From NCBI GenBank assembly GCA_016712345.1, contig JADJRH010000001.1, positions 868,001-932,000 on the forward strand: a stretch of 64,000 nucleotides of DNA, in the 5' to 3' direction. The translations under genes and the position numbers were made by a program. Under the pieces are notes generated by a model. It had not been told where the DNA came from, ran no database searches, and worked only from the letters and a program-made list of their open reading frames with translations. Below, piece by piece: positions 9,057 through 17,090 of this stretch (positions are counted from its first letter, which is position 1; every line of letters begins with the position of its first letter). Source of the DNA: Polyangiaceae bacterium (lineage in GTDB: Bacteria > Myxococcota_A > Polyangia > Polyangiales > Polyangiaceae).

Positions 9057-10601
9057 ATGCTCACTCGCTTTGCGCCCGCCGCTCTTTTCACCGGTTTGAT
9101 CGCGCTTTCGGCATGTGACGCCACAAAAACGGGCACGACCGGAGGCGCCGGAACCGCGGGGAGCGACACTACCACAACGGGTGCAGGAGCCACGGGCGGT
9201 GGAGGCTCGGGAGCGGGAGCAGGCGCCACCACCGGAAGTGGTGCGGGTGGAACGGGCACCGCAGGCGGCTCCACAGGAACGGGCGGGACGGAATGTGTCA
9301 TGGGTAGTGCCGACTGCAACGGTGACCCGGCCGACGGGTGTGAAGCGATTTTGCAGAGCGACGTAAACAACTGCGGGTCATGTGGAAACGTGTGTCAACC
9401 CGGCGGCGGTGTACCCCCCACCTGCTTTGTAGGGCAGTGCAAACTGGACTGTCCGGTTCATTCGGGCGACTGCGATGGTAACCCGGCAAACGGGTGTGAA
9501 ACAAACACCCAAACAAGCGACCAAAACTGCGGTGGATGCGGTTCAAACTGCATGGGTCAACCGTGCGTTCAGGGCGCCTGCGCATGCGCGGCTGAAACGG
9601 CGCAGGCCAACCCTGTTCAACTTGACCTGTTCTTTATGCTTGACCAGTCAGGTTCCATGTCAGAAACCGTTCAGGGCGGCGGCACGCGGTGGGATGCTGT
9701 CACGTCGGCGCTCAAGAGCTTCTTCGGTGATCCTGCCAACGCGGGGCTCGGCGCGGGCATTCAGTACTTTCCCATTACGAGCGGCGCCAACTGCAACCCA
9801 ACCTGTACAACCAACGCCGATTGCGGAGCGTACGGTCCGTGTTTTGTATTCATCTGTTTGGGATGTACAGCGGGCGGTACAGACTCGTGCAACCCGGCCG
9901 ACTATGCCACCCCCAAGGTTGAAATTGCGCCTCTCACGGCGGCGCATGCCACCGCTCTTTCCAACTCCATCAACGCGCAGGGTCCAACGGGCAACACGCC
10001 CACCGGGCCGGCATTACAGGGCGCGGTAGACCATGCCAAGTCATGGGCTATGGCTCACCCGTCGCACAACGTTGTGGTGGTTCTCGCCACCGACGGCGAC
10101 CCAACAGAATGCAACCCGTCTGACATTCCCGGCATTTCCAACATTGCCGCCGCCGCGGCAAATGCGAGCCCCAAAGTAAAAACATTTGTCATTGGGGTAG
10201 GTGCATCGCTCAGCAATCTGAATGCGATTGCCGCCGCGGGTGGAACAGGAAGCGCCTTTATTGTCGATGGCAATGCCAACGTAAACCAAGAATTTAAAGC
10301 CGCGCTTGATGCCATTCAACAAACGGCGCTGGGGTGTGAATATACCATTCCTCAACCTGCGCAGGGCATGCTCGACTATAACAAAGTCAACGTGCAATAC
10401 ACACCCGGCGGCGGGTCTGCTCAGGTGATCCTGAATGTGGCAAACGCCGCAGCGTGTGACCCGGCAACGGGCGGTTGGTATTATGATAACCCGGCGGCGC
10501 CCACCAAGATCATTCTGTGTGACGCCACGTGTTCGGTGGTAGAGGCCGACTCTGCCGGTAAGATTGAAATTCTACTCGGCTGCGCCACCGAGCACATGTG
10601 A
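9057..10601 (+). CDS. VWA-domain lipoprotein with Cys-rich motifs
   Basis: A 514-aa lipoprotein (lipobox LSAC, Cys20) with a long Gly/Thr/Ala spacer (about 22-80). Two Cys-rich motifs of the type DCNGDPADGCE...NCGSCGNVC (about 84-165) precede a von Willebrand factor A domain starting near residue 190 (LDLFFMLDQSGSMSE). The DxSxS metal-ion-dependent adhesion motif is intact, and the later acidic loop is seen in VVLATDGDPTEC. A Cys-containing insertion interrupts the domain after IQYFPI. The family binds proteins or sugars outside the cell through a divalent metal. A GGAGG ribosome site lies 9 bases upstream of the ATG. The gene stands alone between a plus-strand neighbour and convergent lipoprotein genes. 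Confidence 0.88.
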   Translation: MLTRFAPAALFTGLIALSACDATKTGTTGGAGTAGSDTTTTGAGATGGGGSGAGAGATTGSGAGGTGTAGGSTGTGGTECVMGSADCNGDPADGCEAILQSDVNNCGSCGNVCQPGGGVPPTCFVGQCKLDCPVHSGDCDGNPANGCETNTQTSDQNCGGCGSNCMGQPCVQGACACAAETAQANPVQLDLFFMLDQSGSMSETVQGGGTRWDAVTSALKSFFGDPANAGLGAGIQYFPITSGANCNPTCTTNADCGAYGPCFVFICLGCTAGGTDSCNPADYATPKVEIAPLTAAHATALSNSINAQGPTGNTPTGPALQGAVDHAKSWAMAHPSHNVVVVLATDGDPTECNPSDIPGISNIAAAAANASPKVKTFVIGVGASLSNLNAIAAAGGTGSAFIVDGNANVNQEFKAALDAIQQTALGCEYTIPQPAQGMLDYNKVNVQYTPGGGSAQVILNVANAAACDPATGGWYYDNPAAPTKIILCDATCSVVEADSAGKIEILLGCATEHM

Positions 10602-10636
10602 GCCTTACCAGGTAATGCTATTTCGCAGACGGTGAA

Positions 10637-12157
10637 CTAAAACCCTTGTACGGCGACGCCCAGACCGTCGGCGCCGTTGCCTGTGTCGCCTTCACCTGTT
10701 CCACCCAGTCCAGCACTGCCCGGGGTAATGGTAGCTCCGGTGGTGTCAGGTGCGGTGCCGGCATGGGCAATTCCAATGGAGTGTCCGCCGCGGCCGCCGC
10801 CTCCTTTTCCGCCGTCACCGCCCTTGCCGCCGTTGCCTCCGGCGCAGGCGTTGTTCAGGTTGACAAAGTTGACTTTCTGACCTCCCTTGCCACCTGCTCC
10901 ACCCAAGCCGCCGAGTTGACCGGCGCCGCCGTTTCCACCCTTTCCACCGGCTTTGGTGGTGATTGTCACATCCTGGAATACGATTTGTGCTCCGAGGTTT
11001 AGAATGCCAATGGAGGAGCCGCCGCCTTTGCCACCTTTACCGCCCAACCCGCCACATCCGCCCGACGCGCCCGTGCCACCGCTCGCACCGCCCGTGGTTC
11101 CTGTGGGGCACTTACCGCTGCCGGTTCCGCCTTTGGCGCCGCCGCCGCCGCCTCCACCTTGGGCAACTCCACCAGGCTGACCGTCGGCCCCCGCGGCCGG
11201 TACAAATCCCAAGCCGGCTTGCAACGCGCCCATCCCTTGAGCACCCGCACCGGGTGAACCTACCATTCCATCATTGCCGGGTTGACCATCTGTACAAACC
11301 GCGGCACCTTCACCGGCTCCACCGTTCATGGCGCCGTCGGGTAGACCGGGAGCACCTGACCCACCTTGGGCCGATGTTCCAATTCCACCCAACCCACCAG
11401 CCGACATAACATCTCCACACGAGCCGGTGGGGGGATCGGGGGTGACCACCTGGTTGGCGATGCACGCGTTTAGTCCATCGGCGCCGTTGAGCCCGTCGAG
11501 CGCGGGATCCACAAAATCATCGCCGTCTTGACCGTTCTGACCATTGCCGGCTTCCACCGAACATCGTGTCAGGTTTAGCTCGCTTTCACCTTCGGCGATG
11601 AGGGCAATGGAAGATCCTCCCGGCAACATGGCGTCTTCAGAACGAAGAGCCACGTCAAATAAGCTGGCTTTGGCTTTGGAACCTACCCTGAGCGGCACCA
11701 TGTCGCCGGACGCGCTCAATACCGACTTTTGACCCGCCACATATTTCCAGTCACTCGCGCAGTCGAGCGCACCGTAGAGAGCGGCGTTTTGGCTGATTTC
11801 AACGCTTTCCAGCAGGTTTTCTCCACAGAGGTACACGGGCTTTCCGGGTGCCGAGTTGAGCGCCATGGTGATAGTGGCAAACGGCTTTTCTTTAGTGCCG
11901 GCGTTTGTGTCTTCGCCTTTGGAAGACGACACGAACACGCCGCAACTGTCGTCTACAGGGGAGCTGTTATTGGAGGGAATACAACTCGGCGGCGCGCCGC
12001 CCGTTCCCGTGGTGGTGGTTGACCCACCGGCCCCACCTTCTTCACAGCTGTAGTTGAATTTGCAGTCGCCCGAATATGAATAACAACCGGTGGTAAAAAG
12101 CGCCGAAACGATGAGCGAGCCAAACAAAAGCGCCGATAAGCCCAATGTGCGCGTCAT
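10637..12157 (-). CDS. Gly-rich (PGRS-like) repeat lipoprotein
   Basis: A 506-aa lipoprotein: signal peptide with lipobox ending at Cys25 (TTGC), then a short Cys-containing region and a Thr/Gly linker. A domain at about 75-210 begins with the DUF1565-like motif GEDTNAGTKEKPFATITMAL and resembles a right-handed beta-helix start. From about 215 to the end it is a collagen- or PGRS-like Gly/Ala sequence (GGxGGxGG, GADGLN), probably a stiff extended structure. The gene lies 11 bp downstream of nothing but 12 bp before the TPR/PEGA gene's stop side; it is transcribed after that gene in the same direction, so the two probably form an operon. GAGG sits 8 bases before the ATG. Surface-exposed by inference. 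Confidence 0.85.
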   Translation of the reverse strand: MTRTLGLSALLFGSLIVSALFTTGCYSYSGDCKFNYSCEEGGAGGSTTTTGTGGAPPSCIPSNNSSPVDDSCGVFVSSSKGEDTNAGTKEKPFATITMALNSAPGKPVYLCGENLLESVEISQNAALYGALDCASDWKYVAGQKSVLSASGDMVPLRVGSKAKASLFDVALRSEDAMLPGGSSIALIAEGESELNLTRCSVEAGNGQNGQDGDDFVDPALDGLNGADGLNACIANQVVTPDPPTGSCGDVMSAGGLGGIGTSAQGGSGAPGLPDGAMNGGAGEGAAVCTDGQPGNDGMVGSPGAGAQGMGALQAGLGFVPAAGADGQPGGVAQGGGGGGGAKGGTGSGKCPTGTTGGASGGTGASGGCGGLGGKGGKGGGSSIGILNLGAQIVFQDVTITTKAGGKGGNGGAGQLGGLGGAGGKGGQKVNFVNLNNACAGGNGGKGGDGGKGGGGRGGHSIGIAHAGTAPDTTGATITPGSAGLGGTGEGDTGNGADGLGVAVQGF

Positions 12158-12168
12158 AACAAAGCCTC

Positions 12169-13107
12169 TTAAAACGAGCCTGAAATCAATAAGCCGCCCA
12201 TGTTTTGGCTTGCAATGGGCAACACGGCCACTTTGGGGGCCGGGGTTTTTGGTTCACTCCGGCGGGTTGGTAACAAAGTGTATCCAAAAGCACCCGCAAT
12301 GGCCAATCCACCCAGTACAAAGGCCGCAACACCGCCGTTTCCAAGAGCGTCTGTTTGGCCGCTCGCGTCGCGGAGGGCTTTGCACTTAACGGGATCGGCC
12401 GCACATCCCGCCGAACTGCCGATTTCGTCGTGGAGCTTGATCGCTTCACCCTTTTTGCCTTCGGCGGCACCCACCAATACCGCGCCGGCGACAATGCCCG
12501 CCACGCCGATGCCACCCACGACAAATGCCGGAACCCGGCTGCGTGGAGCATCGCCTTCTTTATTGAGTGTAATGGTTAAGTCCTGCGTTTCGCCCGCTTT
12601 GATTTCAATGGTGCGGCGCGACGATTGATATCCCGGGGCCGACGCTTCAATAACGTTTTTGCCCGGGGCCAAAAAAACGTCTTTATCAAGAGCGTCTGCG
12701 CTCAATGCCACATCGTTAACTTTGACGCTGGCTTCTTTAAGGGGGACGGTAATGCGCACGGTGCCGATTTGTTTTTTGACCTCGGCGAGTTCGCTCACCA
12801 CTTCTTCGCGAAGCTCGGTTTCACCGGTTACCGGGAAGTGCGCGAGGGCATAACTGTAATGCTCGGCGGCATCTTTATGCTTGTTGAGATTGCGCTCGGT
12901 GCGCCCGAGCATGACGGCAAGATCGTACGATTTGTTGGCTTTCCAAAGCGCTTGGAAAATGTCCAACGCCTCTTGCAACCGCCCATCGGAAAACGCGGCG
13001 GTGCCTTCTTGAAACTTGTCTTCGGGGGTGCCGGCACTCACCGGCTGCACTGAAAAAAGCGCCCCCGCGAATGCGAGGGCGAAGGCGAATTTGTTGGCCG
13101 GCCTCAT
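12169..13107 (-). CDS. TPR and PEGA domain membrane protein
   Basis: A 312-aa protein with a signal peptide (1-25). A TPR-like region covers about 28-110 (FQEGTAAFSDGRLQEALDIFQALWK... LGRTERNLNKHKDAAEHY). A PEGA domain covers about 115-185 (GTVRITVPLKEASVKVNDVAL... APGKNVIEASAPGYQSSRRTIEIKAGE). Two hydrophobic segments follow at about 192-214 and 250-273, flanking a Cys-containing loop. This layout is common in myxobacterial envelope proteins of unknown role; PEGA domains are found in surface-layer and peptidoglycan-associated proteins. It is the upstream gene of the pair with the Gly-rich lipoprotein, 11 bp away, and may help assemble or anchor it (inference). Confidence 0.85.
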   Translation of the reverse strand: MRPANKFAFALAFAGALFSVQPVSAGTPEDKFQEGTAAFSDGRLQEALDIFQALWKANKSYDLAVMLGRTERNLNKHKDAAEHYSYALAHFPVTGETELREEVVSELAEVKKQIGTVRITVPLKEASVKVNDVALSADALDKDVFLAPGKNVIEASAPGYQSSRRTIEIKAGETQDLTITLNKEGDAPRSRVPAFVVGGIGVAGIVAGAVLVGAAEGKKGEAIKLHDEIGSSAGCAADPVKCKALRDASGQTDALGNGGVAAFVLGGLAIAGAFGYTLLPTRRSEPKTPAPKVAVLPIASQNMGGLLISGSF

Positions 13108-13183
13108 CGCCCGCCATCGTAATGGTCAACGCGCTGCTGCGGGCTCCAAATCGTCGGGCCTTTGGACCGAGCGTTTGGATCGA

Positions 13184-13215
13184 CGGTCGCCCTGTTTGAG
13201 TACACAAGGCGACCG
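13184..13215. terminator. possible hairpin terminator between two minus-strand genes
   Basis: An 8-bp inverted repeat (cggtcgcc / ggcgaccg) with a 16-base loop, just downstream of the GIDE-domain gene stop at 13233 and upstream of the TPR/PEGA gene. There is no clear T-run, so it may only be a weak or factor-dependent terminator. The rest of 13108-13232 shows nothing else. Confidence 0.3.
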
Positions 13216-13232
13216 ACGACGCGCGGACAATC

Positions 13233-14276
13233 TCACTTCTTGGGCTTGATCACGAGGCCCGGCTTGCTTGTGGCGGTGGGCTTTGTGGACGGCGCGGTGG
13301 CCGTGGGTCGGCTCGTTGTGGACGTGGTGGCCGACGTGGCGGGGGCAGTGGTGGTGGTGGCCGCCGCGGTCGCCGTGGTGGTGGGCTTTGTCGACGTGCC
13401 GGTGACGGGCTTTTTGGTGGGTTGAGCGCCGCTTGCAGCGGGCGCATCGGTGGGTTCGGCCGAGGGAGCATCGGTTGCCGAAGCGGGCGCCGAAGGTGCG
13501 GAGGCTGAAGCGGAAGCCGCAGCTGCGTCGTCGGCTTTGTCACCGCCGCCCATGGCCAAGCCGATCCCGGCGAGAGCACCGCCGACAACAAACATTGCCG
13601 CGGCCGCGATCAAGGCGATCTTGGCTGTTTTCATTGCCGCTGCGAGGTATTGGTCGCGCGTTTGATTTGTGGCGAGAAGCGCACGCCATTTGGGCGCGGT
13701 GATCATTCCGCCCTGCTCGGCCATGCGACCGCAAACGTACATTTGTTGCTGAACGGGGAAGGCCTTTTCTTCGACCTTGTAGGTGGTGCCGAGCGAACCG
13801 ATGCCGGCGTTGAGGCGGTAGTTTCCAAACACGAGTTCACCACCCACAATGCCTTTCAAAAGGCCGGTGGATTGCTCCATTTGTTTGCTCACCGTGGGCT
13901 CAAAATCGCCGCCCTCGCGAAGATCGATCCACACGGGGCCGGAGCCGTCGTTAATGGCAAATTGAGCGGCGACCTTTTGATGATCGAGTTCTTTGGTTTT
14001 GGTCGTGTCGCCGTCTTTCCACTCGGCGGTGACTTTGAGTTCATAAAACATGCAGGGGGTGCCCGACACCGGTGCGTACACAGGCTGCTGCATCATGACG
14101 CCGCCCTGGGCGCTGATTTGGCCTTTGGGGCCGGCGAGCTGCGCACCGCGCGCTGCTGCGTCACCGGTTGAAACGAAGGGCGCATCGGTCACGCGACCGG
14201 CACGCGCACGCATAATCAAGCCATAAATCAAGCCGATGATCGCAATTGCAACGAGTAGAAAACCTACGGGGGCCAT
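13233..14276 (-). CDS. GIDE-domain membrane protein with low-complexity tail
   Basis: A 347-aa protein with an N-terminal membrane segment (1-22, MAPVGFLLVAIAIIGLIYGLIM). A GIDE-type domain covers about 40-215 and includes the conserved pattern SGTPCMFYELKV followed by beta strands (VWIDLREGGDFEPTVS...). A second membrane segment (about 228-252) precedes an Ala/Ser/Thr/Pro tail ending in KPGLVIKPKK. The GIDE domain is named after the eukaryotic mitochondrial E3 ligase MUL1/GIDE, where it lies between two membrane segments; the same topology is kept here but there is no RING finger. Function in bacteria is unknown. AGGAG lies 8 bases upstream of the ATG. The gene stands alone. Confidence 0.8.
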   Translation of the reverse strand: MAPVGFLLVAIAIIGLIYGLIMRARAGRVTDAPFVSTGDAAARGAQLAGPKGQISAQGGVMMQQPVYAPVSGTPCMFYELKVTAEWKDGDTTKTKELDHQKVAAQFAINDGSGPVWIDLREGGDFEPTVSKQMEQSTGLLKGIVGGELVFGNYRLNAGIGSLGTTYKVEEKAFPVQQQMYVCGRMAEQGGMITAPKWRALLATNQTRDQYLAAAMKTAKIALIAAAAMFVVGGALAGIGLAMGGGDKADDAAAASASASAPSAPASATDAPSAEPTDAPAASGAQPTKKPVTGTSTKPTTTATAAATTTTAPATSATTSTTSRPTATAPSTKPTATSKPGLVIKPKK

Positions 14277-14468
14277 GTGTACATCTCCTGCAAGGTGGAG
14301 CGGGGCGTGATCTCGGAGCGGCCGGGTATCACATGAGGCTCGCGTCGGGGGGACATTTCCTCACCAACGAACGCGGCGATGAATAACGGCGCCTTTCGTC
14401 AATGGCACGTCAAACAAGGTCAAATGGGCCAACCGTCGCGTTTGATGCCCTATTTCACAGCGGTTTTC

Positions 14469-17081
14469 TCACACGCGCACGGCGGGCACGTCGGGGGCGA
14501 GCAGGTATCCCTCATCGGTTGTGCGAAGCAGATCGCGCAGGCCCATTTTTCGAAGCGTGGAGATGGCCACGCGTACGCGGTGCGCGGCGGCGTCGGGCAG
14601 GATGCGCTCGCCGGGCCAGGCGGTTTCGATGAGGGCTTCCCACCCCAAGGCGGCACCCGGTTTTTCGAGGCGGAAAGCGGCGAGGTGGTCGAGCATTTTG
14701 GCGAGTTGGCGCCGACGATCGAGGAGTACACGTTCGCCGTGAGGGGGTTGAAACCACAAGGCGGATGGGCCGATTTGGAGGGTGTCGTCGGGGGGCGGGG
14801 GCGCGGCCAAAGGCCGCGCCCCCGCCCCCCGACGACACCGCGCCGCGATGATCGCATGCGCCGATGACTGGGGAGGTGTACCCAACGTGAACAACGCTAC
14901 GACCTGCGCGACGGAAACATCGGGGTCGGCATTTAGGAGCGAGGTTGCGAGTGTACACAACGCGGAGCGCTCACTGGGGCGCGAGGCCTCGGCCTCCAGG
15001 TCCGACAAGTGAGCGAGATAAAGGGCGCGCATGGCCCCTTGACCCGCATTGTCGAGACGTTCGGCGGCGATCGAAAGACGGGCGTACGCTTCACCGGGTT
15101 TTTGGTCTTCGCGAAACCAAATGCCCAAGAGCCCTGAAAACAAGGCTTGGGGGATGATGAGACCCATTTCAGAAAAGGCGGCGATCGCCGTTTCAAAGTG
15201 CGTTTTTGCGGCGTCCAGATTGCCGGCGAGATGGTGGGCCAAGCCGAGATATCCGGTGGCGGCGGCGGCTGTGCGGCGGCTCTCGGCGCGTTCAGCGTGT
15301 ACACATGCAGAGGAGAAGTGGGTGATCGCCGTTTGGGGATCGTTGCGATCGCATGCAATGCGGCCGAGCAAAATGAGGTCAACGGCGGAACCGAAAGCGT
15401 CGCTTTTGGTTTGATGAAGGGACAGGGCGCGATCGGCGAGGGCCTGCGCGGTAACGAGATCGCCTTGTCGCAGGCTCAATTCTGCTTGAAGTGCGATCGC
15501 CGCTCCGGCGCCGGAGGTGTCGGCAAGTTGAGTGAAGCTTTGAGCCGCTTTTTCAAAGTGTTCACGCGCGGCTGCCATTTCGCCGCGACGTGCGAGGGCT
15601 TCACCCAATGCACATGTGGCACGTGCTGTGAGAAGTGCGTCGTTGAGGGAGCGCGCAACGGCGAGAGCTTGCACGAGGTCGCGACTGCCGGCGCGAATGT
15701 CACCGCGAGAAAGAAGCAATGTGCCTCGGGCGTAGAGGGCACGCGCGGAGAGGCGAGGATCGGCGCCGGAGTCTTTTGTGGCGGTGAGAACGGGGCCAAC
15801 GGCGGCGGCAAACGCTTCTGGTGGGCCGTCGTACGGCGAGAGCGTTGCGAGCACGAGGAGCGCGCGAAGAGCGGGTTCGGCGGTGCGCGCTGTGACTTGG
15901 CCTTGGCCTAAAACACGCTCAATGACTTGGGTGAGATTGTGGCGATCGGCCAAGATCTGGGCGCGGTGAATGGGGCCGTCTTTTCCGGTGAGGTGTTGTT
16001 CGTGGTGTTCGGCGGTGCGAACCACGTGATGGGCGTGGCGGGCGATGACGTTGGCCGCGATTGATGAGTCGAGTTTTTCCAATGTGTACACTGCGATGCT
16101 CGCAAGCATTCCAAGGCGAAGGTCGGCACCGGGGGGTGTTTCGATCGCGGTGAGGAGCGATTTGTCGCGAAGGGACTGGAGGACGTCGACGATGGGCGGA
16201 GCGTCTGGATAAAGAGAGAGATCAACGACAGCTTCCGCTGCTTCGAGCGTAAATCCGCCGCGAAACACGGCCAATTGTGAAAGGGTTGATTGTTCGTACG
16301 GGAGAAGCGCCATCCACGATGTTTCGATCGCGAGGGCGAGGGCGGCGTGGCGATCTGTGGGCGCGGAGGGTTTGCGGCGCAACAGATCGAAGCGGCTCGA
16401 CATGCGATGAAGAAGCGCGCGCGGGCCCATAACGGCCATTCGCGGTGCGCAGAGTTCAATGGCGAGCGGAAGGCCGTCGAGTTCGCGCACGAGGGCTTGG
16501 ACGAATGGTAGGTCGGCTTCAGGGATTGTGTACGCACGCCGGACGCGTTGTGTACACAATAAAAAAAGGTCGACAGCTTCACCGCCGTCGATTGACAGGG
16601 GCGTGAGTTCGACAACGTTTTCACCGGGGATATGCAGCGGTTCACGCGAGGTGACGAGGACGGAGAGGTTGGGAAGTTCTGCCAGCCATTGGCCCACGGT
16701 GGAGGGTGCGGAGGCGGCGGCGCTTTCCATTTCGTCGAGGAGAAGGAGCACATCGCCTCGCGATTCGATCGCACGAGTGATGTGTGACGACGGATCGGGG
16801 TTGGAGCCGTCGGCGGAGGCTCCAATGGATTGGGCAACGGCGTCGCAGATCGAAGCCATATCGCGCGCGGCGCCCAGATTGCAGCGCCACACTTCGGCGA
16901 AGCGGCCGAGGTTGAAAAGGTCGAGGGCAACTTCAACGGCGAGGCGGGTTTTGCCAACTCCGGGCGGGCCGACGAGCGTGAATAAACGATCCTCTCGGCT
17001 GGATGCGTCGAGGAGACTGCGGCGCTCGTTTTGCCTTCCGATGAGCGGTTCGGGCGGTTTTTTTAGATTCGTCCGCGGCAC
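14469..17081 (-). CDS. STAND-type ATPase regulator with TPRs and C-terminal winged helix
   Basis: An 870-aa protein starting with GTG. The N-terminal NTPase of the AfsR/LuxR-type STAND class has Walker A (GPPGVGKTRLA, about 38-48), Walker B (VLLLLDEME, about 110) and the sensor-like VLVTSREPL. A winged-helix/linker region and a long TPR array (about 430-720) follow. The last 100 residues (LDRRRQLAKMLDHLAAF... GWEALIETAWPGERILPDAAAHRVRVAISTLRKMG...) resemble an OmpR/SARP-type DNA-binding domain placed at the C-terminus instead of the usual N-terminus. STAND proteins switch between ADP and ATP forms on ligand binding. It is divergently transcribed from the Ser/Thr kinase with only 9 bp between start codons, so the promoters lie inside the coding regions. 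Confidence 0.85.
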   Translation of the reverse strand: MPRTNLKKPPEPLIGRQNERRSLLDASSREDRLFTLVGPPGVGKTRLAVEVALDLFNLGRFAEVWRCNLGAARDMASICDAVAQSIGASADGSNPDPSSHITRAIESRGDVLLLLDEMESAAASAPSTVGQWLAELPNLSVLVTSREPLHIPGENVVELTPLSIDGGEAVDLFLLCTQRVRRAYTIPEADLPFVQALVRELDGLPLAIELCAPRMAVMGPRALLHRMSSRFDLLRRKPSAPTDRHAALALAIETSWMALLPYEQSTLSQLAVFRGGFTLEAAEAVVDLSLYPDAPPIVDVLQSLRDKSLLTAIETPPGADLRLGMLASIAVYTLEKLDSSIAANVIARHAHHVVRTAEHHEQHLTGKDGPIHRAQILADRHNLTQVIERVLGQGQVTARTAEPALRALLVLATLSPYDGPPEAFAAAVGPVLTATKDSGADPRLSARALYARGTLLLSRGDIRAGSRDLVQALAVARSLNDALLTARATCALGEALARRGEMAAAREHFEKAAQSFTQLADTSGAGAAIALQAELSLRQGDLVTAQALADRALSLHQTKSDAFGSAVDLILLGRIACDRNDPQTAITHFSSACVHAERAESRRTAAAATGYLGLAHHLAGNLDAAKTHFETAIAAFSEMGLIIPQALFSGLLGIWFREDQKPGEAYARLSIAAERLDNAGQGAMRALYLAHLSDLEAEASRPSERSALCTLATSLLNADPDVSVAQVVALFTLGTPPQSSAHAIIAARCRRGAGARPLAAPPPPDDTLQIGPSALWFQPPHGERVLLDRRRQLAKMLDHLAAFRLEKPGAALGWEALIETAWPGERILPDAAAHRVRVAISTLRKMGLRDLLRTTDEGYLLAPDVPAVRV
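14781..14839. repeat. perfect 28-bp inverted repeat inside the STAND gene
   Basis: Arms at 14781-14808 and 14812-14839 are exactly complementary and separated by three A. The arms are almost pure G/C with GTCGTC outer ends. In frame it encodes the Arg/Ala/Pro-rich hinge between the TPR region and the C-terminal DNA-binding domain, so it has been tolerated as a linker. It would form a very stable hairpin in DNA or RNA. Confidence 0.85.
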
Positions 17082-17090
17082 CGGGCAGGC

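Noticed and set aside
10637..12157. Mycobacterial PE_PGRS gene
   Set aside because: The Gly-rich part is similar in style, but the N-terminus is a lipoprotein signal and there is no PE domain.
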